A stretch of 9,484 nucleotides of DNA from JBKHHU01 sp046539045 (GTDB taxonomy: Bacteria > Planctomycetota > Phycisphaerae > SM23-33). Below are positions 1 through 5,390 of this stretch, piece by piece. The stretch's first letter is position 1. Every line of letters begins with the position of its first letter. The notes under the pieces are model-generated. The model saw nothing but the letters and a program-made list of their open reading frames with translations, was not told the DNA's origin and did no database searches. The DNA lies in NCBI GenBank assembly GCA_046539045.1, contig JBKHHU010000141.1, positions 1 to 9,484 of the forward strand. Direction: 5' to 3'. The position numbers and the translations under genes are program-made.

Positions 1-24
1 TCACCATAGCGGCCCCTGCAATCC

Positions 25-50
25 GTTGGCGGGTCAGGAGACCCGCCAAC
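25..50 (-). terminator. Strong hairpin downstream of the GH10 gene (possible terminator)
   Basis: A perfect 10-bp stem (GTTGGCGGGT paired with ACCCGCCAAC) closes a 6-nt loop, beginning 19 nt beyond the stop codon of the GH10 gene. There is no T-run after it on either strand, so it does not meet the usual definition of an intrinsic terminator. It may terminate weakly or protect the 3' end of the transcript. The hairpin is seen directly; its role is inferred from position. Confidence 0.45.
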
Positions 51-69
51 CGGTGGAAACCTGTCCTTC

Positions 70-1482
70 TTACGCCCTCGGCCGGTAGGGCAGTTCCACG
101 GTTTCCATCAGCGTTCCGGGGCCTCTGCGGACGTCGAACTTCACGCCGGTCGGGTGGTTGTCGCTCTGGCGGAATCGTAGCGAGTACTCGCCGCGGAACC
201 CGCGGAAACGGACCACGCCATCTCCGTCGGTCTTGAGGCTCTCCCTCGTCCGCCACTGGTTGCGCAGCAGGTCCTTCATCTCGTCGAAGACGATGGTCGT
301 CTCCCATCCGCCGTTCTTGCGGAAGCGGATCAGGTCGCCGCTCATTCCCCAGAAGAAGAACGATTCCACATTTTCGTTGCCGAACGCACAGGTCACGTAG
401 TTTTTGACATACTCGGCCTGGGCGTGGTCGATCTCGTCCTGGCTCATTCCGGTGTCCTGCAGGTGCTTGGTATGCGCCCAGAACTCGGTGACATGGACCG
501 GCAGGTTGGTCGCTTCGCCGATGGCGTCGTAGGTGGCGACCTGCTTGTCGTGATGGCCCCAGCCGGCGGTGTGACTCTGCAGGCCCACCACGTCCGGGGC
601 AGCTCCGCGATCCAGCAACTCGTGCAGCAGCTGGATGAACCGCTTGAGTTGGGAATCGCCGGTGACCTTCTGTCCGTCGGACGTTGTCACACCCTTGCCC
701 TCGTGGTCGCCGGCGAGCAGGCCGTATTCGTTCACGAGATAGTCCGCGTCGGGATCCTCATCGCGGGCCCAGCGGAGCACCGGTTCGATGTAGTCTGCGA
801 TCGCGCCGATATCCTCCAGGTGAGGCCAGTCGCGTTGGGGCAGGTTCTTGAAGGCCGGCTCCCACATCGGCTCGTTGACCGCATCGTAGAGCTTGATCTT
901 CCCGCGGAAGCGCGAGGTGATCGAGCGGATGCGTACCTCGACAAACTTCATCTGCGTTTCGTAATCGTATTTCTTGACCCACTCGGGCACGGCCTTGGGG
1001 ATGGACCAGAACAGCGGGTGCCCCTTGACCGTCAGCCCGGCGGAGTTGCCCCAGTCCACGCACCACTGCAGGGCGTCGTACTGCGGGTAGCCCTGCCATT
1101 CCTCGCTTTTGGGCCCGTCGTTGCGGGGGCGCTCGGTCCAGTACATCAAGGCCGCACACGCGTTGAGGATTTCCGGCAGCAGGCGGCGGTAGGCTTTGCA
1201 GTCGTCCTGGTGCTGCGTGCCGTTGCGGACGCGGCGGTCCAGGCCCCAGAGCTGGTCGCCCCAGAGGAAGTCCGAATCGGTCTGGACGACTTCCACCGGC
1301 AGGTCGGCCAGTGGCTTGCCGTCTCGCCCGAGAACGCGAAGCTCCACGTCTCGCTGCCGGATCTTCGTGATGTTCGCACGTGCTTCATTGATGGTCGTGC
1401 TGAACTCGTCCGGGTTGTACCCGGCCGTCTTGTCCATCCGACGCCATTCCTCGCCACCGGCACCGATATTGGTTTCTGCCAT
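70..1482 (-). CDS. Glycoside hydrolase family 10 protein (endo-1,4-beta-xylanase-like)
   Basis: This 470-residue protein is probably a GH10 retaining glycosidase that cleaves beta-1,4-xylan or a related polysaccharide. After an N-terminal lead-in with a beta-strand-rich segment (about 31-75, ending in DFLWG), the (beta/alpha)8 barrel carries the family signatures: KGHPLFW (153-159), DAVNEP with acid/base Glu204, GLQSH (300-304), VTEFW with nucleophile Glu333, and FFFWG (375-379). A short beta-type tail rich in RGFRGEY follows (about 422-437). Canonical GH10 has WDVVNE and TELD at the catalytic sites, so this is a divergent branch and xylan is not assured as substrate. No signal peptide or membrane segment is visible at the N terminus, which is odd for a xylanase. 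The start is supported by AGGAAGG 7 nt upstream. It lies 110 bp after the M14 gene on the same strand and may have its own promoter. Confidence 0.88.
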   Translation of the reverse strand: MAETNIGAGGEEWRRMDKTAGYNPDEFSTTINEARANITKIRQRDVELRVLGRDGKPLADLPVEVVQTDSDFLWGDQLWGLDRRVRNGTQHQDDCKAYRRLLPEILNACAALMYWTERPRNDGPKSEEWQGYPQYDALQWCVDWGNSAGLTVKGHPLFWSIPKAVPEWVKKYDYETQMKFVEVRIRSITSRFRGKIKLYDAVNEPMWEPAFKNLPQRDWPHLEDIGAIADYIEPVLRWARDEDPDADYLVNEYGLLAGDHEGKGVTTSDGQKVTGDSQLKRFIQLLHELLDRGAAPDVVGLQSHTAGWGHHDKQVATYDAIGEATNLPVHVTEFWAHTKHLQDTGMSQDEIDHAQAEYVKNYVTCAFGNENVESFFFWGMSGDLIRFRKNGGWETTIVFDEMKDLLRNQWRTRESLKTDGDGVVRFRGFRGEYSLRFRQSDNHPTGVKFDVRRGPGTLMETVELPYRPRA

Positions 1483-1513
1483 GCGACTGCCTTCCTCTTG
1501 AGCTGCGTTCGCG

Positions 1514-1525
1514 GTAAACGGTTAA
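1514..1525. promoter_or_regulatory. Possible LacI/GalR-type operator upstream of the GH10 gene
   Basis: The 12-mer GTAAACGGTTAA contains the AAnCGnTT core with central CG that is typical of LacI/GalR-family operators. It sits 32-43 bp upstream of the GH10 start, next to a possible promoter. The outer positions are imperfectly symmetric and no regulator gene lies in the window, so this is a weak call based on one site. Confidence 0.25.
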
Positions 1526-1553
1526 GTCTTGCAGCCGGGAGGGGAAGCGTCAA
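1525..1553 (-). promoter_or_regulatory. Weak candidate promoter for the GH10 gene
   Basis: On the minus strand TTGACG (1548-1553) matches the -35 consensus at five of six bases. At a 17-nt spacing lies AAGACT (1525-1530), which matches the -10 consensus at only three of six. The 110-bp gap after the M14 gene leaves room for a promoter, but read-through from pheS and the M14 gene is equally possible. Confidence 0.3.
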
Positions 1554-1592
1554 CAGTTTTCGCTGCGAGACTCGGAAAAGTAGTGTGCGTGT

Positions 1593-2720
1593 TCAGGCGA
1601 GCCAGTCGACCAGGGTATCGGTCAGGGCGGCACCGACGCGGTGATAGTCTCCGATTTCATAGAAGCGCCGCCCGTTGCCCTGGTAGCTGATTTCCACGGA
1701 CACGGACTCGATCTTGAGGACCTCCTGTGCCCAGCGGGTGGCGGTCATGCCCTGGTGTCGGCTTGGTTGACTGGGGCGGGGCGTTCGGTGTGCGACCGGC
1801 GAGCGGATATCTTCCGGGACGGCTGCGTTGAAGCGATCGGCGATTTCCTCGGCGATGGGATTGATCTCCGAGACCAGGTCCCATCCGCGGCGGGGGATGA
1901 AAACGGTCGCTTCGCGGTGAGAAGGGGCGTGCAGATCCACCAGGATCAGTGAGCGGGACTCGTGTTTGAGCCGCTGGGCTTCGTCTGCGACGGCAGCGCA
2001 TTCCGGGCGCAGCAGCGGATGGTAGCCGCGGTTGCAGTCGTGTTCGGTCGGATCCTTACCGTAGCTGCCCGAGACGACGTCGTCGATGTTGACGAACGGG
2101 ACGACCCGCCAGGAGACGCGCTCAAGCAGGGACGGGTTGTCCGACAGATGTCGCAGCAGGCCGTCCAGCACCCAGGAACCGGGAGTCTCTCCGGCGTGGT
2201 GGCGGGCGGTCAGCAGGACGGCCGGCTTGGCGGTACTCGGCCGATCGTGGAACAGCAGCTCCAGTTCATTGCTGCCCATGCTCAGCCCGAGGGTCTCCCG
2301 CTGGAAAAGTCCGGATTCGATCTCCGCCAGCGATTTGGTCAGGTCGGCAGGTTGGTAGGGGAAACAATGGGCGAACTCGATCCGGCGGTGTCCGGCGGGC
2401 AGGTCCCACGCCCATTGAAGGCGTGCGGAAGGGGAATCCACGGGAAGGGCTTTCTCTGTTCTGCGCCAGCGTCCGCCGGAGGGTTTCCACACCGGCCGGT
2501 TGAGCGACCAGTTCGGCCCGCCGAGCGTCTGGGCAGCATTTGACAGGACCAGGCGGACCGGGGAGCCGTCCAACCCGTCCAGGCGGAAGTGGAACCACAT
2601 TGCCTGGGGGCAGTTGCGGGGTTCGGCGCAGAAGAAAATCACGCTGCGATCGGCTTCCCGGTCGACTCCCACCAGCCGGCCGTTGCCGCCGGGAAAATCC
2701 GTTCGCAGCGTGATCTTCAT
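1593..2720 (-). CDS. M14-family zinc carboxypeptidase, cytosolic carboxypeptidase (CCP)-like
   Basis: This 375-residue protein looks like a bacterial relative of the M14 cytosolic carboxypeptidases (AGTPBP1/Nna1-like), zinc enzymes that remove C-terminal or side-chain-linked residues such as glutamate. An N-terminal beta-sandwich-like region (about 1-125, with the WFHFRL segment at 42-47) precedes the catalytic domain. That domain shows the HxxE zinc pair in TARHHAGET (His175, Glu178), DCNRGY at 228-233 in place of the usual DxNR, the third zinc ligand in DLHAPSH (His264), and a candidate general base Glu343 in VEISYQG. No signal peptide is visible, so it is probably cytoplasmic. It starts 15 nt after the pheS stop with only a weak GGA ribosome site, which suggests translational coupling. 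It occupies the place where pheT normally sits. The fold assignment is fairly secure; the substrate is unknown. Confidence 0.8.
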   Translation of the reverse strand: MKITLRTDFPGGNGRLVGVDREADRSVIFFCAEPRNCPQAMWFHFRLDGLDGSPVRLVLSNAAQTLGGPNWSLNRPVWKPSGGRWRRTEKALPVDSPSARLQWAWDLPAGHRRIEFAHCFPYQPADLTKSLAEIESGLFQRETLGLSMGSNELELLFHDRPSTAKPAVLLTARHHAGETPGSWVLDGLLRHLSDNPSLLERVSWRVVPFVNIDDVVSGSYGKDPTEHDCNRGYHPLLRPECAAVADEAQRLKHESRSLILVDLHAPSHREATVFIPRRGWDLVSEINPIAEEIADRFNAAVPEDIRSPVAHRTPRPSQPSRHQGMTATRWAQEVLKIESVSVEISYQGNGRRFYEIGDYHRVGAALTDTLVDWLA

Positions 2721-2735
2721 GTCATGTCCGTTCTG

Positions 2736-3728
2736 TCAGAACTGTCGCAGGAAGCGGGCGTCGTTCTCGTACAGCAGACGGATGTCCGGGATCTTGTGCT
2801 TCCGCATGACCATCCGTTCGATGCCCAGCCCGAAAGCGAATCCGCTGTACTTCTCTGAATCATAGCCGACCGCTTCCAACACGTTGGGATCGACCATGCC
2901 GCAACCGCCCATTTCGATCCACTCGGCCCGGCCGTCGTCGTAGGTGAACAGCAGGTCCACCTCGGCAGATGGTTCGGTGAACGGGAAGAAGCTCGGGCGG
3001 AACCGCGTCACCACGTCCTTGCCGAAATACGCCTTGCAGAACAGATCCAGCGTCGTCCGCAGCTCGGCCATCGTCACGCCTTCATCCACGTACAGGCCTT
3101 CGACCTGGTAGAACATGAACGAGTGGGTCGCGTCGACGGTGTCCGGGCGGTACACGCGGCCGGGGGCGATGATGCGCACCGGCGGGTCGTTCTGCTCCAT
3201 CGTGCGGATCTGCACGGTGGAGGTCTGCGAGCGGAGCATGGTTTCCGGGTCGATGTAGAAGTTTTCGAGCACGTCGCGCGCCGGGTGGGACTCGGGGATG
3301 TTCAGCGCGTCGAAGTTGTGGAGTTCATCTTCTACTTCCGGCCCGTAGGCCACGTCGAAGCCCATCCTGCCGAAGATGTCGCAGATCTCGTTGATGGTCT
3401 GCGTGATGACATGCGTGTGCCCGACGTGCGCGGATTCACCGGGGAGCGTGACGTCGACCATGGGATCGGTGGCCTTGGGCTCATCCAGCGCGGGTTTCTT
3501 GTCTTCGAACGCTTTCTGCAGTTCGTTCTTGAGTTGATTGGCGGCTTTGCCGCAGGCGGGTTTTTCCTCGCGAGGCACCTCCTTGAGGCGCTGCATGAGG
3601 TCCTTGACGGTGCCTTTGCTGCCGATGTACTTGATGCGCCACTGTTCGGCGGCGTCGGCTGAGTCGACGGCCTGGAGTTCGTCCAGGGCCTGTTGTCCGG
3701 TGCTCTGAATATCCTCAAGCAGAGACAT
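2736..3728 (-). CDS. pheS: Phenylalanine--tRNA ligase alpha subunit
   Basis: This is the catalytic alpha subunit of the (alpha-beta)2 phenylalanyl-tRNA synthetase, a class II enzyme that attaches phenylalanine to tRNA-Phe in the cytoplasm. The 330-residue length is normal. The first 85 or so residues form the tRNA-binding coiled coil. The class II core follows: FDALNIPESHPARD, a version of the HTSPVQIRVME region (SQTSTVQIRTME), motif 2 GRVYRPD with DATHSFMFYQVEG, and near the C terminus motif 3 GFAFGLGIERMVM. The ATG is preceded by AAGGAG at 5 nt spacing. It is separated from rplT by a strong terminator and has its own candidate promoter. The beta-subunit gene pheT, which forms part of the active enzyme, is not downstream, so beta must be made from another locus. 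Confidence 0.97.
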   Translation of the reverse strand: MSLLEDIQSTGQQALDELQAVDSADAAEQWRIKYIGSKGTVKDLMQRLKEVPREEKPACGKAANQLKNELQKAFEDKKPALDEPKATDPMVDVTLPGESAHVGHTHVITQTINEICDIFGRMGFDVAYGPEVEDELHNFDALNIPESHPARDVLENFYIDPETMLRSQTSTVQIRTMEQNDPPVRIIAPGRVYRPDTVDATHSFMFYQVEGLYVDEGVTMAELRTTLDLFCKAYFGKDVVTRFRPSFFPFTEPSAEVDLLFTYDDGRAEWIEMGGCGMVDPNVLEAVGYDSEKYSGFAFGLGIERMVMRKHKIPDIRLLYENDARFLRQF

Positions 3729-3759
3729 ACGCGCTCCTTACATTGTCGTGGAAGGGCGG

Positions 3760-3788
3760 AGTTTACCATGTGCCGCTATGGTGGGCAA
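3760..3788 (-). promoter_or_regulatory. Promoter for pheS
   Basis: The minus strand has TTGCCC (3783-3788), a 17-nt spacer and TAAACT (3760-3765), with TG one base upstream of the -10 box (extended -10). Each hexamer matches the sigma-70 consensus at four of six positions and the spacing is ideal. Transcription would begin near 3753, giving a leader of about 25 nt. Its place just after the rplT terminator makes it a good candidate; strength and start site are inferred. Confidence 0.55.
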
Positions 3789-3833
3789 GTTTGTGCTGTG
3801 GGCAGCGTGAACCGGGCCTCGGGGGATCGGCGC

Positions 3834-3874
3834 AAAAAAGCAGGGCGATCGGGGAAGATTCCCGGATCGCCCTG
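3834..3874 (-). terminator. Intrinsic terminator after rplT
   Basis: A perfect 10-bp stem (CAGGGCGATC with GATCGCCCTG) encloses an inner GGGA/TCCC stem after one C-C mismatch. A C and six T residues (3834-3839) follow immediately on the minus strand. It begins 20 nt after the rplT stop codon. This is a classic Rho-independent terminator and should end most transcription from thrS-infC-rpmI-rplT before pheS. Confidence 0.93.
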
Positions 3875-3894
3875 GTTGGTTGCCTGTGGGCTGC

Positions 3895-4266
3895 TCAGGC
3901 GACGTCAGTGCCTTCGAGCCCCTTCTTGGCCATCTCGACGATCTGGTCGAAAGCGGCGGGGTCGGCGATGGCGATTTCGCTGAGCATCTTGCGGTTGAGG
4001 GTGATTCCGGCTTCCTTCATACCGTAGATGAAGCGGCTGTAGCGGATCCCGCGTTGATCGCAGGCGGCCCGGATTCGGGTGATCCAGAGGCGGCGGAACT
4101 CGCGCTTCTTCACCCGGCGGTCGCGGGTGGCGAATTGCCCCGAACGAACGACCTTCTGGATCGCCAGGCGGTAGCGACGCGAGTTCGCTCCGTAAAAGCC
4201 CCTGGCGCTCTTCAGTACCTTGTTGTGTTTTCTACGGCGGGCTGCGCCCTTGGATACGCGTGGCAT
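3895..4266 (-). CDS. rplT: Large ribosomal subunit protein bL20
   Basis: This 123-residue basic protein is ribosomal protein bL20, which binds 23S rRNA early and is needed to begin assembly of the 50S subunit. The whole length matches the family: the Arg/Lys-rich N-terminal extension PRVSKGAARRRKHNKVLK, the GFYGANSRRYRLA segment, the RRLWITRIRAA helix and the C-terminal globular part with SRFIYGMKEAGI. In E. coli and Bacillus, L20 also represses its own operon by binding leader RNA. No sequence here proves this, but structured spacers occur upstream of rpmI and rplT. The ATG has AAAGGA 8 nt upstream. It is followed by an intrinsic terminator, so it is the last gene of its operon. Confidence 0.98.
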   Translation of the reverse strand: MPRVSKGAARRRKHNKVLKSARGFYGANSRRYRLAIQKVVRSGQFATRDRRVKKREFRRLWITRIRAACDQRGIRYSRFIYGMKEAGITLNRKMLSEIAIADPAAFDQIVEMAKKGLEGTDVA

Positions 4267-4340
4267 GTTGTGATTCCTTTTACTTCGGTCGGTGGACTCC
4301 CGTGGGATGTTTCAATCCGCATCCGCCTGCCGAGCGGTGC

Positions 4341-4363
4341 GGTCGCCTCAAGAGGCTCCCACC
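4341..4363 (-). other. Small hairpin in the rpmI-rplT spacer
   Basis: GCCTCTTGAGGC (4345-4356) can form a 4-bp GCCU/AGGC stem with a CUUG tetraloop, a very stable loop type. A GGU/ACC outer helix (4361-4363 with 4341-4343) lies across an asymmetric internal loop. It is in the 141-nt spacer between rpmI and rplT. It may be an RNA processing or L20-binding element, but this is inferred from position only. Confidence 0.35.
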
Positions 4364-4407
4364 TTGACCTTGTTCTTGTTTCCAGTCCTCTTCGGTCGGG
4401 AAGAAAC

Positions 4408-4605
4408 TCAGCCGATGCCCAGCATACGGCGCGCCTGCCTCTGGAAGCCCTTGCTCACGGTGCGGGCTTTGCGGAAGCTGCGGAGGCGCTTGGGCGTCTT
4501 GCGGCTGCGCAAGTGGCCCGTTCCGGACGCCTTGCGAAGCATCTTCCCGGTCGCGGTGATCTTGATCCGCTTCCGAACCGACTTGTTCGTCTTCATCTTC
4601 GGCAT
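4408..4605 (-). CDS. rpmI: Large ribosomal subunit protein bL35
   Basis: This 65-residue, very basic protein is ribosomal protein bL35 of the 50S subunit. The family signature runs through the whole length: MPKMKTNKSVRKRIKIT, then TGKMLRKASGTGHL, the SRKTPKRLRSFRKA block and the closing RRMLGIG. Length and order are normal. The ATG is preceded by GAAGGG at 7 nt spacing. It sits between infC and rplT as in most bacteria, and a near-consensus promoter just upstream suggests that rpmI-rplT can be transcribed apart from thrS-infC. Confidence 0.98.
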   Translation of the reverse strand: MPKMKTNKSVRKRIKITATGKMLRKASGTGHLRSRKTPKRLRSFRKARTVSKGFQRQARRMLGIG

Positions 4606-4646
4606 AACGGTACCCTTCGCTCCTATTGAGGTAAATAGAGCGGAAC

Positions 4647-4674
4647 ATTGTAACAGGAACCGGGGCGGTGTAAA
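4647..4674 (-). promoter_or_regulatory. Internal promoter for rpmI-rplT
   Basis: On the minus strand TTTACA (4669-4674) and TACAAT (4647-4652) each match the sigma-70 consensus at five of six bases. The spacer is 16 nt and TG lies one base before the -10 box, making an extended -10. The predicted start is near 4640, about 35 nt before the rpmI ATG. This is the best-looking promoter in the window. Confidence 0.65.
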
Positions 4675-4682
4675 GGCCTTCT

Positions 4683-4714
4683 CGGTGAAATGGAGAAAAA
4701 GCTCCTTTTCACCG
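4683..4714 (-). other. Stem-loop in the infC-rpmI spacer
   Basis: An 8-bp perfect outer stem (CGGTGAAA with TTTCACCG), one A-A mismatch, a 4-bp GGAG/CTCC inner stem and a 6-nt loop form a 32-nt hairpin 51 nt after the infC stop. No T-run follows it, so it is not a standard terminator. It lies upstream of the internal promoter, so only read-through transcripts from thrS-infC would carry it. A role as L20 operator, RNase site or 3'-end stabiliser is possible; none is shown. Confidence 0.5.
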
Positions 4715-4764
4715 TGCCTTCGCCGCGGCGTCAGAAATTCCCGTCTACGGTCGTCGTCGCGAGG

Positions 4765-5295
4765 CTACTTGTTGCCGCCCTTATTGCCCTGAGGGGCGAG
4801 CATCATGGTCATCCGGCGACTTTCAAACCGCGGGTGGCTGTCGACCTTGGAGACATCCGACAGGCTTTCAATGACCTCATTGAAGATACGCCGACCCTCA
4901 TCGATATGGGCCAGCTCCCTGCCTCGGAACCGAAGGCTGAACTGGACGCGGTCGCCGCGCTCCAGGAATTTGCGTGCACGCTTGACCTTGATCATCAAGT
5001 CGTGCTCGCCGATCTTGGGCGTCTTGATGCGCACCTCTTTCAGCTCTGTCTCGTGGCGGTGAGCCTTGGACTTCTGCTCTTTCTTCCGCTGCTCGTACTT
5101 GTACTTGCCGTAATTCATGATCCGGCAGACGGGCGGGCGGGAATTCGGCGCCACTTCCACCAGGTCCATATCCGCCTCGCGGGCCTTGGCCTGGGCTTCC
5201 TGGACGGAAACGATCCCTAACTGGTTGTTTTCCTCGTCGATCAGTCGAACGGGCGAGATTCGGATCCGTTCATTCACACGGAGATCTCTGGCGAT
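4765..5295 (-). CDS. infC: Translation initiation factor IF-3, with ATC start codon
   Basis: IF-3 binds the 30S subunit, keeps it apart from 50S and checks start-codon/tRNA-fMet pairing. The 176-residue product has the normal two domains: the N-domain beginning at RVNERIR with LIDEENNQLGIV and VCRIMNYGKYKYE (about 57-69), a lysine-rich linker, and the C-domain with EVRIKTPKIGEHDL and the FRGRELAH segment (about 123-130). The start is placed at ATC (5293-5295). It follows AAGGAG by 8 nt and lies directly before the conserved RDLRVNERI. The upstream in-frame GTG at 5340 would add 15 unconserved residues and has no ribosome site, and there is no in-frame ATG near the family start. Rare starts (AUU in E. 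coli, AUC in Myxococcus) are known for infC and let IF-3 repress its own translation, so the same control is likely here. Confidence 0.94.
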   Translation of the reverse strand: MARDLRVNERIRISPVRLIDEENNQLGIVSVQEAQAKAREADMDLVEVAPNSRPPVCRIMNYGKYKYEQRKKEQKSKAHRHETELKEVRIKTPKIGEHDLMIKVKRARKFLERGDRVQFSLRFRGRELAHIDEGRRIFNEVIESLSDVSKVDSHPRFESRRMTMMLAPQGNKGGNK

Positions 5296-5303
5296 GGCTC
5301 TGT

Positions 5304-5309
5304 CTCCTT
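5304..5309 (-). promoter_or_regulatory. Shine-Dalgarno that fixes the infC ATC start
   Basis: AAGGAG on the minus strand, followed by 8 nt and then ATC. It is the only strong ribosome site in the thrS-infC gap and is badly placed for the GTG 31 nt upstream of it, so it decides the start codon. Confidence 0.85.
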
Positions 5310-5321
5310 CGCTCAATTGCT

Positions 5322-5364
5322 GCCGATGCCCGACTCGCACCTCGCGAGCCCGTCGGCATCCGGC
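5322..5364 (-). other. Hairpin in the thrS-infC spacer
   Basis: GCCG/CGGC and AUGCC/GGCAU helices with a bulged G form a hairpin, and an inner CUCGC/GCGAG stem encloses GAGGU. The element lies between the thrS stop and the infC ribosome site, ending 13 nt before AAGGAG. It could tune infC translation or processing. The pairing is seen by eye; the energy was not calculated. Confidence 0.45.
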
Positions 5365-5390
5365 GATACTGTCTGTTGTTTCCTGTGAGG

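Noticed and set aside
424..1644. 406-codon open frame on the plus strand opposite the GH10 gene
   Set aside because: It is antisense to a gene with clear GH10 catalytic motifs, its translation shows no recognisable family and is rich in V, L, G and R, as expected of GC-rich shadow frames.
4280..4648. 122-codon minus-strand frame spanning rpmI
   Set aside because: It overlaps rpmI in another frame; bL35 fits perfectly in its own frame and this one has low-complexity charged residues only.
4721..4730. CGCCGCGGCG palindrome after infC
   Set aside because: A short GC-only palindrome is expected by chance in DNA this rich in G and C, and it cannot form a hairpin loop without losing pairs.
5296..5340. 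GTG at 5340 as the infC start
   Set aside because: No ribosome site precedes it, and the added residues are encoded by the hairpin and the Shine-Dalgarno region.
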